Source: Anaeramoeba flamelloides
Taxonomy: Eukaryota > Metamonada > Anaeramoebidae
Assembly: GCA_027625915.1 (NCBI GenBank)
Contig: JANTQA010000015.1
Location: 6,167,001 to 6,231,000, forward strand
DNA length: 64,000 nt
Reading direction: 5' to 3'
Shown here one piece after another: positions 1 to 13,599 of this stretch. Under the pieces are notes generated by a model. That model saw nothing but the letters and a program-made list of their open reading frames with translations. It searched no databases and was not told where the DNA came from. The position numbers and the translations under genes were made by a program. Each line of letters starts with the position of its first letter. Positions within the stretch are counted from its first letter, which is position 1.

Positions 1-1685
1 GTTTCTATTATTAGATTTGGAAAAGGAAATAAAAAATAGAATTTTTCCAAAATGGCAATTTTCAAATTTGATCTTGAACAAAAAATCTAATTATTTATTG
101 TTCAATAATATTTATAATAAATTTTTTAGAGCCGTGTGGGGTATGTAGCACTATTACAGTTTACTTCAGTTACGGTATGTTTTCATTATCGTAGTCTCTA
201 TCGTTACATGAATCCAAAAAGGTGATTAAATCAAATTACCACTTTTTTCTCCAAATTTTGTGGAAAATAATAATTAGGAAATCTCTCACAATACAAAGTT
301 GTTGAACAAAATAATAAGATAAAAGAAACCTTTTAAAGTTCCAAAGGGTTTCTGAGTCAGACCAAAAAGCAATTACAAATTAAAAGGTATTTCATCAATT
401 TATGAGATAAAATTTCAACAGATTATCTTTTTTTCAAATACTGGTATTTGAATAATAAATGGGATTTTTTTTCACTTCATTTTTAATTTCTCTTTTTTAA
501 GAGAACATAGATCGAGAACCTTAAATTGTAACCTAATCTCTTTGAGAACTTTATTTATAAAAAAAAAATATGGAAAAGGAAGTGAAAATTCTTTCCCATT
601 TAGAATTCAAATACCAGTATGTAATTGGCTTTCTTTTAGGACTTTTGGTATTCAGAAAATAAAGAAAACTACCAATCTCATTCATTCTAATAACGAATTA
701 CAACCTTTATTTCTTGAAAACTCTCCCTTTAAACTAAACAGGAAAAAAAAATCTATTGAAAATTTTTTCGAATTGTCTTTTCTAATATCAAGAAGAAAAG
801 AAAATTGTTGAGAGTTAGTGTTCTAAAAAAATCTTATAACAGTACCTTGGTGTTGTTAACAAAAGTTCTAAAATCTGGAATAAAATAATGTTGTAAAACG
901 TCGTAATTATGTCCAAAAAATTTTCATCTTTTAGAAGAGTCAACAAATTCTGAAAAAAATTCCTCTTTGTTTCAGTTTATAATTTTTTGGCTTTGAATAA
1001 GCAGCCAACACCATAATATCAAAAGAAAAAAATGTTATTTTTGTCAAAACAAAATAAAAAATTTGAATCAAGAGAATCATTCGAATTCGTTAAAAATCTT
1101 TTGTTAAAGTATTTGAGAGAAGAATTTGGAAATATAATTTGTCTTTAATCTTGTGAAACTCTTTTTTTAACAATGTTTAATTACCTCTACCAAATTTTTA
1201 AGATTTTTCCAAGATACTTAGTTTAGAAATTTAAAAGAGAACTTTTTTAAAACTAAAACGAAGATCTCACAAGTTACTCTTTCTGATCAAATAAAAATTG
1301 TGTTTGAATTCGTTGACTTTGGTTTGTTTCAAGACATTTTCATATTGAAGAGGGTGTAGAATATTAATCATTTTATCATGAACAATTAATATTGACAACT
1401 TTAAAAATTTGATTTCCAACCTTACAAGAAAGAAACCATCAAATATTCAATAAAAACATATTACTAAGAATACTTTGGATTTACAACAATTTTACTTTTC
1501 ACAAAAACCCAGAACCAACTAGTAAATTAAAGAAATAATTTTTTAGCAGAAAAAAGATGAAAAATTTCCAAAAATCTCTGAAAAGTAGTTAGAGACTCGA
1601 AATTCAGAATTTTCATCTTTTTCAAAACAATTTTACTCTGTTCATTTTTTATTTTTTAGCAACTTTTTAAATAATTTTATATCAA
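1..1685. other. Intergenic region upstream of uridine phosphorylase
   Basis: This is AT-rich DNA with no convincing gene. The open frame around 542-811 lies mostly inside a palindromic MITE and is not coding-like. Apart from the MITE at 439-619, I see only homopolymer-rich sequence. The last few hundred bases must hold the promoter and 5' UTR of the uridine phosphorylase gene, but I recognise no core element. Confidence 0.6.
439..619. mobile_element. Palindromic MITE, family C, copy 1
   Basis: The ends are long inverted repeats beginning TACTGGTATTTGAAT and closing with the complement ending ATACCAGTA. The two arms continue for about 60-70 bp each (TAAATGGGA, TTTCACTTC blocks) around a short non-palindromic centre. 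TA lies at both outer ends, as expected for Tc1/mariner-type insertion. Related copies lie at 18372-18539 and 48054-48221. It has no coding capacity. Confidence 0.8.
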
Positions 1686-2931
1686 ATGACAGAAAACAAA
1701 CAAGAAAAGGAAGAAAAAAAAAACTTTGGGAAACACATTGCTGATGTTGACAGCGTCGATTTACCCATTGACCAAGAAGGGAGAATTTACCATATTGGTC
1801 TCAAAAAAGGAGAGCTTGCTAATAGGATTCTTACTGTTGGCGATCCCGGAAGAGCAGGCCGAATTTCGAAGCAACTTGACAAAGTGTGCTTTGAATTTCA
1901 ATCAAACAGAGGGTACTATACTTACACAGGATTAAAAAACGGTGTTCCAATTTCGATCGTTGCAACAGGGATGGGTAAGGATTTGTTCTCAAAAATTTCC
2001 TCATTTTTTTCACCTTTCGGATTTTTTATTTTTTTTATTTTTTCATGGTGAAATAATCCATCAAAACCACAAAATTGTAATTTAGAATGACAACCTATAA
2101 ATTTAACATTTCTTAATTCTTTTTTACTTGCTTTTTTATTATTTTTTTGTAATCAAATAATAATCATTTTTAATTTTCAATTTTGCCTATGATCTTTAAT
2201 TGTAAATAATTACAAAACAAATAGGATTTCCTTTGGTCGACTTTATGGTCAGGGAGTCAGCAGAAATTGTTGACGGAGACATGGTGTTTCTGAGGTTTGG
2301 CACATGTGGCGTTGTTCGCGAGGATATACCCATTGGTAACATTGTCATCTCAACAAGCTCCATTATGGGAAGAAGGGATTACAATCTGGTCGAAAGGCAA
2401 ATTAAGGAAAGGGACAACAGCGAATCGAACGAATCGTATGAAAACAAGTGGGGCCAAAACAAGGTATTCCCTTATGAAATCTCTGAAGAGCCAATATTGG
2501 CAAATGAGAAATTGTGTGACTTGCTCGAAGAGTGTTTAGGTAATAACCTTGGGAAAGAAAAGGTCTCCAAAGGGCTCAACCTTTCTGCTGATTCCTTTTA
2601 TTCGACACAAGGAAGAAAGGTTTCAACTTTCTTTGATCATAACCAAGGCTTTGTCGAAATGGTCCAAAAAAAGTTCCCCGATTTTACCACAATGGAAATG
2701 GAAACCTACATTTATTTCCATCTTGCCAAATCTTGCGTTAAAAAAAACATCTATGCATCTGCTGCCTGTATCGCATTAGCCCAAAGGATCTCTGGTAAAT
2801 TTTTAAAAAATTCGATCAGAATCGAACGTGAAAAGGTTGGCGGCTTAAGTTGTCTTGAAGCATTATCAAAAATGCCCTTGGAAAAGGAAATGTCAGGCAA
2901 ACATTGTGTTTGGGAAACGAAAGAAAACTAA
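1686..2931 (+). CDS. Uridine phosphorylase (nucleoside phosphorylase family 1), two exons
   Basis: The enzyme splits uridine with phosphate to uracil and ribose-1-phosphate in cytosolic pyrimidine salvage. Exons are 1686-1974 and 2225-2931. The intron is 250 nt, GTAAGG to AATAG, and splits the Gly97 codon. The joined product is 331 aa. Visible motifs are the phosphate loop GDPGR (52-56), Arg120 with FGTCG (120-125), the uracil-binding block DSFYSTQGR (219-227, matching DFYEGQGR of animal UPP and DTFYPGQER of E. coli Udp), and MEMET (253-257) with the ribose-binding glutamate. The DSFYSTQGR block favours uridine over purine nucleoside phosphorylase. A lysine/glutamate-rich N-terminal tail of about 25 residues exceeds bacterial enzymes. 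The start is the first ATG, just ahead of the conserved core. It has no operon-like neighbour. Family assignment is firm and substrate is inferred from motif. Confidence 0.92.
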
Positions 2932-5900
2932 CTAATCATTAGCTAAAACTTTAAATATATTTATAGAATAGAGAGATATCCAGATATCTTTTTACATTCA
3001 TCTACTTTTATATTTAAATAGCTTAATAAACACCCATTATTTCATTTCAGTCATTTTTTTAAAAAATTGTAATCTTTTTTTTTTTTTTTTTTTTTTCATT
3101 TTTACAATTCAAAGGATTCATTTTTTTAATGTTTTTTTAATTTTTATTATTTATTTTTATTTTCAAAATGAACTTTATTAAAAAAATAACTTGAAGAAAA
3201 AAATTTTTCAAATTTGAGACTAAACGTTTATTTTTATTAAAATTGAAACAACTTTCACAAATAAAGATATTTTAAGGTTTATATTTTTTTATTTTTTTTT
3301 TTTTTTATATTTTAATTTTGTAAGAATTCAGTAATTGGGTTTGGAATGAATTTTAAAACAATATTAAACTCTTTTTCAAACAAAAGGGCACACCTCTAAA
3401 ATCATCAATACTATTAAATTAGATTGTTTATAAGATAATTACTTATTAGTGATTTTCATTTTAATTATTCATTTTTTTATTTTTTGTTTTTTTATTTATG
3501 GATATTGAACAGTTGGAAAATGAAAAAAAACAAGATAAGAAGAAACTAATTTGGAAATAATCTACCAGTATAAAAATGGAAACAGTTTAAGTTTGATTTC
3601 GAATGGACTAGATATAGATATTAAGTAATACTATTATTGGATGAATACTTGGAACAAAGAATAAAGAAAAGAATTTAAAAAAAAACAATTCAGCCAAAAT
3701 ACTAGATGAATCGTGGCTTTATATTGAAAACCGAGACTTTAAGAATATAAGTTTGACATGTAAACAGTTATCAATAAAATGTAAAGAACTTTTCCCCAAT
3801 TCTTTGTGTTCAAAGTTTTTTATTGATTATAAATTTTTCTTTTCGATACAATTTCCAAAATGGGATTTCTCATTTCAAGTAAAAGGGCACATCAATTTTT
3901 ACAAATCTTTAATTTTAATTTTTATTGCTTTGTTTTAATGAGTTTTAAATATCCAGTTGGGTTTTTTATGCTTTGTGATGTTTCTTATATTTTAGAACGA
4001 TACTAAAATCAATTTGATTCATTTATGAATAATTCTTGAAAATATCCGTTCCCTTTTATTTGAAAAAGAGTTTATAATTCATAAAATATTTGAAAACTTT
4101 TTGATTTTTTTTAATAAAAACAGAACTGAAAAAATCATGAAAAATTCACAAATAATTTTTGAACATGTCTAATTAATTTTCAAAAAAAAAATAATTTCAT
4201 TTTTTATTTAAAATTTTCATTTTCTTATCATATATATAAGTGTAAATATATGGGGATAATACTTTTTTACGAGTTAGTTTTAAGGGTCTAGTCATTGACT
4301 GTGAATATACACCATACTCAAGGGGTGACCTGAAACCAAAAAGGGAATTGCAAAACAGCCCTTCTTTTGGTTGACAAAATCCAAATAACAAAAAAAAATC
4401 ATTGGATCTCTTTGACAAAAAATTCAACGAAGAAAAATAAGTTTGAAAGAGTTCTCAATTTCAAAAAATACAAATTTTAAAAAAAAATATATCTTTTCTC
4501 ATTTTATATTTCCAAATGGTTGAATTTCATTAATTTAAAACAAATTGCTTTCTTGAAGTTCACAATCAATTTAATTCGATTTAATACAATTTTTGGTTAT
4601 TTTGTAACCCTCTAAATTTGATCAAGTAAGGATTTTGTAATATTCCCGAGATAAAAATAACTCATCAAAAAAATGAAAAAAAAAGAAAAAACAAAATCAC
4701 CAAGATCTCAAAAAGCATCAAAGAGTTACACTTCATAATTGAGATAAATGTTTTCAAAATTGTATATTCTAACCATTCTAACTGTAAACCGAGTGTCTCT
4801 ATTTGGCATTTTTTTTCTAAAAATGTCCTCATCTTCAGTTGTTGGTTTTTGAAGATCGATCATACATCATAGGTTGGTTGGTTTTTGATAAGTGTTAGGT
4901 CCTCATAAAAATTATAAAAAAGTTTTTTTCCATTTTAGAAAAAAAAAATTCACCGTAATGGAAGGTTCCTTAATTAATATATATATATAAATTTGATTAT
5001 AAAATAGTTGAAATCCAACCCTTGATTCATTGTTATTGTTTAAAAAAATCCCTAAAATCTTTTAATACAAAATTAAAAATAATTAAAAAAAATTTTTTTA
5101 ATATTTGATTATTTTTTAGTTTCCCAAATCAAAATAATTATAAAACAGCCAAAGAAGTGATAAATTATCCCTTTTTAGGATTTGGAACAAATAAAGAAAA
5201 ATATTTTATTTATGGGTAAAAAAAAAAGAAATTAATTGTGTTTTTTCCTTGTAAAAATAAAACAACTATATTTTTATACCGATAGGAATAAACAACACCC
5301 AAACTTAACACTATTAAAACCCAAAATGAAAATTAAAATATTCTTTATCTAGACTGTGGAATTCAACCTTATTTAGCCCAAAGGTGACCAACTAGAAGTA
5401 AAAAGTCACTTTATTTTAAGAATAAACCAAACTTACATTGTTTAGAAATAAAAGATATTATAAAATATAGATTGAGAGTCAATAATCATAAAAGAAAAGC
5501 CAGAACATACAATAAATTGAAAAAAAAAAATCTTGATAAAAAATTTCTTGACCCCTTTACATTGGAATGTCTGGTGCAAAATTCCAAATTTCTTTAGGGA
5601 AGTAAAATTGTTGACAATAATATTATTTATTTGTAAATATGTGCAAATTATAAAAGAAAAACTTTTCTTAATTTTAATTTTGAGTTTTCAACATTTTTTT
5701 TTTTCAAATTTTATTTTAAACAAAAAAAAAGCAATTTACAAAATAAAAAAATTGTACAAAATGAGAAAAAATGATTTTGATCTAAAAATTCAAATTTTTA
5801 TTTTGAAAGAATAATGAATTAAACTCTTCCGATGTGTTGTATTTCTTCAAAAAAATACCCCGCACCCTTGACTGAAAAAGAGTTTATAATACCCACATTT

Positions 5901-8261
5901 GATATTTATTCAAAACAAAATAAATTAAAATTTGATTACCACTAAATATCTAAGTTATAAAAAGAAACCCCACACCCGATATAATTGTTATATACCAAAC
6001 AAAAAATTAGTAACAAATAATCTCAAAAAGTAAATTTCATATATTCAAACCCGTGAAAAATATCAGATACCTCATGTGCGTTTGATTGTTAAAAGTATTT
6101 TTTCCAGAAAAAAATAAACTAATTGAATTTTGTTTTTAGGCTTTCTTATCTACTAAATATCCTTTTTACCATTTAAAATTTGATTTTTTATTATTTTTTC
6201 CAAAATAAAATAAATGGCTATCTTATGTTTCAAAAAATTGTATTATTGAAAACCTTTCTATTCACAGGACAAATCCATTTTAAAATATATCTCTTATGAT
6301 CAAAGTAAATTATAAATTAACTTTTTACTCCATTTCAATTCAAATACCTACAAGTGACATTCACTCAATTCTCAAATAATATTTTTTAAATATTATTTCA
6401 CAATTCGTAAAAATCCTTTCAGTTTATTATTTTTCCAATTTTTTTTTTTTGTTGGTTTACTCATCAACAATTACCAACCATATTTTAATAATCACATACC
6501 ATTCAAAATTATTTTTGGTCTCGATTACTTGCTCCGAGAAAAAATAAAAAATAAAAAAAAATTAGTGAAAGATATTTAATACAAATAATCAGACCATGCG
6601 ATTTAATGACATTTGTACCCTTCTTTCTTTTCTTTTTTTTTTTTTAATTATCAAACATGTTTTATTTTATTTGAATCTTTTGATCCTAAATGGAGAATAA
6701 TTCTTCTTCTTCCTTTTTTCTCAAAGAAAATTTTAATTAACGAAAAATAACAATAAAAATAATTATAAACTCATAAATTAAAATAATAAAAAAAAAAAAT
6801 AAAATTACTTTTGATTTTTTTTTTTTTTTCTTGCAACAAAACTTTAAAAACCACAGAAAGAACTATTGTTTAACAAGAAAAAATCTTTTAAGTTCTATAT
6901 TTTTTTTTTGATTTATTGAAGCCAGTTAGTTGATTTTAATAATTTCAAATTTCTTATCTTTTTGGAAAGTTTTAAATTGAAATCCAAAAAAGTTCACTAT
7001 TTGGGTTTTGTTTTCGTTTGCATTTATTATTATTATTATTTAATTTGTACCTGTCTGTGTGTGTATTTGCTGAGGGATGATGGACGGAATATATTATACA
7101 GTCAAAAAGAATTAAATGAAAAAAAAAAAACCACAAAAAACAATAAATGAGAAAAATAAATGTTAAAATCAAAATTATTTCAAAATTGGATAAATAAATG
7201 TCATTATTTTCATTTTATTTTTATTCTGTCAGTTCAAAATTGGGGAATTCTTTATAACTTATGATTTCTCTACAAAACTAAATAATTTCCTTAACTTTGT
7301 ATAAAATAAAACAAAACAATTCAAAAACAAATATTTTTTTTCTGAATCAAGGGTAGAAAAGTACTTTTATCAAAAAATATTGTAAAAGAATTTGAAATAT
7401 CTTCAAAAAAAAAAAAAAAAAACAATGAAAACAATTGGATTCCAATAATATTCCACCATCAAGTGATTAATCTGGTATTATTTTATATTAACGACAAACA
7501 ATTGTGTTTATTATTTTGTTTAATCATATAGTAGAACACCATTTTTTTTTTTTTTTTTATTGATATTTTAATTATTTTTCTTCTTCTCTTAATTTTTTCT
7601 TTGATATAATTTTCTTTAATTACTCCTAACTCTAAATAAATAAATAGAACGCAATATTTCAAAATAAAATTTTTGAATGAAGACATTCAAAATCTGATAA
7701 CAGTTCAAATAAATTTTCTGAGGAATGCTTCCCTAAAGTTTAAAAGATCATTTGAAATTGACTGAGGTTTTACTTAATATGAAATAACAAAGAAATAATC
7801 AGAGTAATATCCACAACGATAAATGCCCACAAAGTATTTTTGCCTCGCGAGATTTTTCCATTGACAAGAAATCCAAAACAAAAATATTTTGGATTATTTT
7901 TAAAAAAAAAAAAAAGAGGATTTTCGAAAGTTCTAATACCTTATTGGTAAAATGGATTAAGAAGAAAAATAACTGTCTTTCTATTTCAAAAACTTGTCCA
8001 TAAAAATCTAAAAGAAAATAAAAAAAAAAAAATTTATTTTTTCTGTAAATTATTATTTTTATTTTTATTTTTTCAAGACCAAATTATTTCAGGTCTTTTT
8101 CTAGAAATATCGTCTAAAAAGTAAATAAGAAGTCAATAGTTTGTTTCAAAAAGAAAGATTAGATGAAATTTTTTTCCAAAAAAAAAAAAAAAAAAAAAAA
8201 AATCAATTTATTTGATGTATAGATCATAATTTGAATGATGATATTAATGTTAAAGGTTTAT
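2932..8261. other. Repeat-rich intergenic region
   Basis: About 5.3 kb separates the convergent uridine phosphorylase and eS6 genes. I see no gene. It is very AT-rich, with A and T runs (for example near 3079-3096, 7545-7559 and 8178-8203) and a short (ATT)n tract near 7026. A diverged repeat, family G, lies at about 5380-5890. Phrases related to TTAA-element ends (CTGAAAAAGAGTTTATAA) occur near 4064 and 5873. Short open frames here are low-complexity Phe/Ile/Lys/Asn. Confidence 0.6.
5380..5890. repeat. Diverged interspersed repeat, family G, copy 1
   Basis: It aligns by eye, in order, with 35820-36330: a TCACTTTATT block with AACCAAACTTA, then CATTGGAATGTCT, then GATCTAAAAATT, ending in GACTGAAAAAGAGTTTAT. 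The open frame at 5533-5814 is not conserved in the other copy, so I do not call a gene. The right end resembles the terminal repeat of the TTAA-bounded family D, so it may be a degraded relative. Confidence 0.6.
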
Positions 8262-9068
8262 TTATTTCTTTTGTTCTTTTTTCATTTGTCTTTTTTCTTT
8301 TCTAATAAGTCTTCTCTTCTTTTTACGTTCTTTTTTCTTTTTAAGATGAGCAATATCTTTTTCAGATCTATTTTTAGCGTCTTTTCTTCTTTGATATCTT
8401 GTGGCTTCCTTTCTTCTTTGTTTAACAATATTTTTATACCATTCCTTTTGTTTTTTGTTTTTAAGGAATCTGGCTCTCTTTTGTGAGATCTTTTCGCGTT
8501 TTCTTCTTAAAAGCTTAGGGGTGATAAGTCTTTGGATTTTTGGTGCCTTGGTTTTAATCTTACCGCCTTCGTTTTTTGGTTGCACTTCTCTTCTGATGGC
8601 ATATTTTCGGACGTCTTCGTCTTTCTTTAAGGCAAACAATTTTCTGATGTTGTTGGCTCTTTTTGGTCCAAGTCTTCTTGGGACAATGCTATCGGTAAGA
8701 CCGGCAATGTCGTTTTCACCCTTCTTGACAACAATTAAATTGATGACACCTAGATCTGGTCCCAAGATACACCCTCTTACGTTACGTCTGATTCTTTCAC
8801 CTTTTCTTTTTGGTCGATAACATGGGTGGCCTTCTCTTAATAAGAGTCTGGCACGTGTGGAAACAAGAACACCTTGCATCATTGGGAAACCTTGTTTATC
8901 ATTTCCTCCTGTGATTTTGAAAATGTATCCCTTGAATTCTTCTCCAAGTGGATCACCAATGATCTCTTGGCTGATACGTTTTTCCCAGAAATAGGCAAGC
9001 TTTCTTTCATCATCAATATCGATTACTTTTTGTAATCCAGTAACTGGGTTGGCAATATTAAGTTTCAT
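8262..9068 (-). CDS. RPS6: 40S ribosomal protein S6 (eS6)
   Basis: This is a structural protein of the small cytosolic ribosomal subunit. The 268-aa intronless product follows eS6 along its whole length: MKLNI start, [28 protein letters not shown], the basic [10 protein letters not shown] segment, [33 protein letters not shown], then a long Lys/Arg helix. The length is slightly above the human 249 aa. The frame stays open five codons upstream to a GTG, but the family begins MKLNI, so I start at the ATG at 9068. The C-terminal tail is almost purely basic and lacks the serine cluster that S6 kinase phosphorylates in animals, so that control is probably absent. It is the only ribosomal gene in the window. 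Confidence 0.97.
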   Translation of the reverse strand: MKLNIANPVTGLQKVIDIDDERKLAYFWEKRISQEIIGDPLGEEFKGYIFKITGGNDKQGFPMMQGVLVSTRARLLLREGHPCYRPKRKGERIRRNVRGCILGPDLGVINLIVVKKGENDIAGLTDSIVPRRLGPKRANNIRKLFALKKDEDVRKYAIRREVQPKNEGGKIKTKAPKIQRLITPKLLRRKREKISQKRARFLKNKKQKEWYKNIVKQRRKEATRYQRRKDAKNRSEKDIAHLKKKKERKKKRRLIRKEKRQMKKEQKK

Positions 9069-9769
9069 TTCTGAATGATTCACAAATTTATTTTTTATTT
9101 TTATTTGAAGAAGAAAAAAGAAAAAAGTAATAAATTATCAAAAAAAAAAAAAAAATTAAAAAAAAAAAAAATAAAAGCAACAAAGTTAAAAAAAAAAAAG
9201 AGTTATGTATTTGAGAACAAAAGAAATGAGTTTTGAATTCTGGTTGAAAGGTGTTTTGTTCTGGAATGTTATTGTTTTTTTTTTTTTGTTTTCAAAAAAT
9301 TACTTACGAATTATGAATCAAATAAGAAAAGAAAAACAAAAAAAATGATTCTGGAAACTTTACTTTTCTTGGTTCCAAACAATTGTTTCTAATCAATTGT
9401 AATTTAGCTTTTAATCATTTCAATTTTCAATTATAAGAAAAGTATTTTTTGTTTTTCAAGGAGGATATCAACAAGATTATCTTTTGGAGGAATGTTGCAA
9501 TTGAAGCTAAAAACTGTTAAACTCTTTCGAGGTGTCTTATTAACTTTATGAAATAAATACTGACAACTTAAAATGTGTAAAGTACTCTCTTGTTTACAAA
9601 CATATTTTTAAGAGTGACCATAAAAAAAATTATTGATAGAACATTTGGTAGTGTAATTAAAATCAATTCTTAATTTTGAGAAAAAATCAAATAGTTTGAG
9701 TTATAAACATAAAGGAACTTGGTCAAGTTGTAGGTGATATTCTTTAAGACAACCCTTTGAAAAAATGTC

Positions 9770-11027
9770 TTCAGGGAGTTGTATTTATTTTAAAAAAAAA
9801 AGAAATCTTTTCAAGATCTTTAAAATATTTTTTTTTTGTAATTTGTATTTCGACTTATGAAATGGATGAGTTAACCTCTTTTAAACAATTTATTAATTTG
9901 AGTATATTTTTTGAAATCTATAATTTCCATGTTTCCAATAGAAAATAAAAAAAAGTAACCTAATATTTATATCAACAATTAAGTTGAATCTTGAAAATTG
10001 AAAATATATTTTTGGTTTTATGTTGGAAACCATTGATTTAGTAAGAAAATTTTTTTATTTTCTTATTATTTTTAATAATTAATATTTCAATTCAAATCAG
10101 ATATCAGCCAATAAAATTAGTTGAGGTATATGTGATTTAATAAACGAATCTTTGAAATAAGCTTAACTAAAATTTCAACAATTAAATTCAGATCTATTTT
10201 GTAAACTTTTTTTTCATTCTTTATTTTTTATAAAAACTTATTTTCTGATTTTCAAAAAAAGAAAAAAATAAGCAAAAAAAATTTTTTTAACAAATTGTTT
10301 GGTATTATTCACAAGAATAATTATAACAATTCAAATCATTTTTATGGTTTAAAAAATTGATTTTTATTTTTAGGATAAAATTATAAAATTCCCAAATATC
10401 TTTCAAGAAAATTGTATTTTTAAAAATCAAATTTTATCTTATAACAAAAACCCAATTTCTGAGAAAAATTGTTAATTGACTTTACAAAATTTTATGATTA
10501 TAATAACCATTCTTAAATCAATGTAATTATTATTCAACCAGTTGAATATATCAATTTTTTATGTTAACCAAATGAATTATCTAAAAGAATAACAATCTTT
10601 ATATCTATTTTTTAAGAGAGCTAATTCCACAAATTTACTTCCAGTTCGACTGAAACTCTAAGCTGGGTTTTAGAGTTTTTTATCCTAGCGATAATTTGGG
10701 CGATTTTATAACTCATGTAAAAAAACTTAATATTGATATTCCAGGTAACAAAGACTTGTTGCTGCATAACAATGATGTGGATGACAATAAGAAAGGGGTA
10801 AGAAATTGTCATAATCTGAGAATTAAAATGTATTTAATACTGTTATTTTTCAGAAAAAAAATTGAAAAAAAAATTGATTGATAAAAGAAAATTTTCTATT
10901 TTATGGGTTTCCTAGTCGATCAGGAATTTTTGACACTTGATATATAAAAAATTTAAAAGGAGAAAATACCACAAATAACATATTTTACAATTTTGTCACA
11001 GTTGTCTAAGAAGACTCATCCCTTCAT
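9770..11027 (+). repeat. Diverged 1.1-1.25 kb repeat, family T, copy A
   Basis: It shares ordered blocks with 27290-28455 (same strand) and 48525-49632 (opposite strand): ATGGATGAGTTAACCTC, ACCATTGATTT/TCGAAATCAATA, TTCACAAGAATAATTATAAC, CTAGTCGATCAG and TTTTTGACAC. The ends are short inverted repeats of AGGGAGT/ACTCATCCCT type. Part of this copy (about 10700-10800) reads as a peptide with the run GNKDLLLHNNDVDDNKKG followed by GTAAGA. The other copies keep the DNA but carry stops, so coding is doubtful. It is probably a non-autonomous element. Confidence 0.7.
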
Positions 11028-11124
11028 GATATTTAAAAATTATTAGGGTGAAAATTTTCACTTCCATTTTCAGTTCCTTTATCAATAAGAGATCACAAAT
11101 TAAGAGTTAAAATATACCAATACA

Positions 11125-11321
11125 TTCAGTTTCAAATTTAAGGCACAAACTTTCAACGAAATTTAAGGCACAAAAAAATTTTGAATTAAGGCACAAAATT
11201 TGGAATTTTTAATTTTTACAAATTATTTTACTAAAATACAAAATTTTGTGCTTTAATTTGAGATTTTTTTGTGCCTTAATTTTTGTTGAAAGTTTGTGCC
11301 TTAAAAGTGAAAATGGCTGTA
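11125..11321. mobile_element. Palindromic MITE, family A, copy 1
   Basis: About 195 bp folds nearly end to end. Both arms carry AAGGCACAAACTTTCAAC and TTAAGGCACAAA blocks in opposite orientation around an AT-rich centre. The outer end is CAGTTT on the left and GGCTGTA on the right, more diverged than in copy 2. Confidence 0.85.
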
Positions 11322-11999
11322 ACAATAGTATAAAAAGAACAAAAAATCATCTGTAAGAGTCAAAATATCTACCTGTTTATTTGAAAATTTTATTTATAAA
11401 AGAAAATAAATAGAGAAATATGGAAAATGAACTGAAAATAATTTCCTATTAGCCTGTGCTTTCAAGTATCATCATTTTTTGGTTTTGAAAAATTCTTATA
11501 TTTAGGGTTGTATGTATACTTAAACCAGAATAATTGTAGCCAATAAAAAAGTACCAATACAATAAATAAAAATTACAAATTATTGTTTATTTTGTAAAAA
11601 TAAGTCAATCCAAAAAATCGAAATCAAAATGAAAATTTTGTTTGCCTTCAATATCAAATTCTTGTATCATAATAAAAAATATATATAATGTAAAAAATTT
11701 TTTATCCATAGAGACACCATCTATGAACTGAATTCTTTCATTTCTTTAGTTTGTGTTATATCAATACACAATGTTCATACATCGTAAAAATATATAGAAT
11801 ATTACCAGGCTAATGAACTTCCCTTTGATAATTTCGAAATTTGACTTGGTTAGAATTATTTTTGATTATATTGAACCCTTTTGAAGATTTTAATTATAGT
11901 ATTGAAAAAATTACCCGAAATAAAAATAATATATGACATATATTTTAATTGTTATGGTTTATTAACTTGTTGTCGGGATTTTTTTTAATTTTCTATCAA

Positions 12000-12135
12000 A
12001 TCCTTTTTATAAATTATTAGTTTTTTTATGAATCAAATAATAAAAAAAACCTAAAGTTTATTAAAGTGGATTGGGTATCGATAGAATACCCATTTAATTT
12101 TTTGATAACCTAAGTAGATCAACTTTTTTTGAAAA
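12000..12135 (+). repeat. Family I repeat core
   Basis: The ordered blocks AAATCCTTTTTATAAA, TTTTTTTATGAATC, CCTAAAGTTTATTAAAGTG, AGAATACCCATTTAA and GATAACCTAAGTAGATCAAC recur. They appear at 37825-37960 (+), 20549-20690 (+), 20300-20467 (-) and partly at 18960-19080. The function is unknown. It looks like a piece of an element that also occurs with inverted arms. Confidence 0.65.
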
Positions 12136-13599
12136 AAAAAACGATGAATATATTAAGGAGGAACGCTAGGAATTTTTACAAAGATATTTTGTATTCTTGT
12201 TTATTCTTTTTTTTTTTTTTTTGATTAACTGGATATTATTATATTTTATCCTAATTTAATTAATTACCATTTTAATAATCGATGAGTTATGATTTTCTAT
12301 GTTTGATTCTTAAATTAAAGAAATTATTTACTTTATTAAATATTAATTTCTCAAATATTAACACTCAAAGATCAGGCTAGGGATAATTTTCAAATGGAAT
12401 ATTTTTCTCAATAATATAATTGTCAACAGCTATTTACGTACAAATTCAAATGGTTTTTTTATAGTTTGATTTACCCAACATTTAAAATTAGTTCATTCTG
12501 GTAAAAATTTAGTTTATTAATTTGAATTGTTTAAAAATTAATTTTGAGAGATTCAAATAAAACAAATTATTTTATCCCACATATATAAATTAAAAAAAAA
12601 ATTTTTTTTTTGTTATTTTTTAAAAAGAATTGTCAATTTATTATCCAAGATATGGATTCAAACTATAGATAAAAATAATATTGAGTTTTTAAAATTCTAC
12701 GAAATAAAAGAAAATTTATAAATTTGAATCATAAAATGTTCAATTTTTAATAAAGCGAACACCCTTAAAAATGAATATCCGGTTTTCTTTCAAATTGGAA
12801 AACCTTTTCCAATTTTGAATATTAATAAAATTTTATAAAACATAATTATCAACGTTAATTGACAATCTAGGATATTGGAATATCATGCAACTATGTGAAA
12901 AATATTTATTTATTAACGTTCTATACATTAACTTGATTCCAATAATCTCAAAATATACAAAATTAATAAGATGAAAAGAATTCAATTTTTGGAATTTTTC
13001 AAAAATAAAAATACATTTAAGTTTTACTGCATAAATGATTTTTAATTAAACCCTTTTTATTTAAATAAAAGAATAAAAAATTAACTTTTTAAAAATAATG
13101 AAAACAGCTGCACAAAAAAATATAATGCTAAATATATTGAAATTTCACCATCAATTCCAATCAATTAAATTATTATATAGATTAAAATTTAATAATAAGT
13201 GATTTTTCTATTTTACTTTAATCAAATTTACCCTAATATTGTTAAATGTGAAACGAATAATTGATCAAAGAAAATAAAATAAGTTTCTTCGAAAAATAAA
13301 TACAAATAAAAAAAGTAAAGATAAAAAATTCTAACAATTATTTCTAAAAAATTGAATTATTTCCAAATTGGATGAACATTAGATATTGCAACACATTCAA
13401 TTTTTTTATCTGTGTCCAAATACTAGGTATTGATTTTATATATGAATGTGAGATTAAATATCAAATATAACCTGTCCAAAATAAAAACGCGAATCGATTT
13501 TATATAAGATACAGACCACATAGGAGGTGATTGTTTTAAAACACCTATTTTGTCTTAATTATCAAGTTTAAAAAATGAAATAAAACTTGCCCAATGACT

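Noticed and set aside
6972-7172. Overlapping short frames around a (TTA)n tract
   Set aside because: Low-complexity composition on both strands, with no family and no splice context.
8401-8820. 139-codon plus-strand frame
   Set aside because: It is the antisense shadow of eS6.
9069-9083. Five-codon N-terminal extension of eS6 beginning at GTG
   Set aside because: A GTG start is not expected here, and eS6 proteins begin MKLNI at the ATG at 9068.
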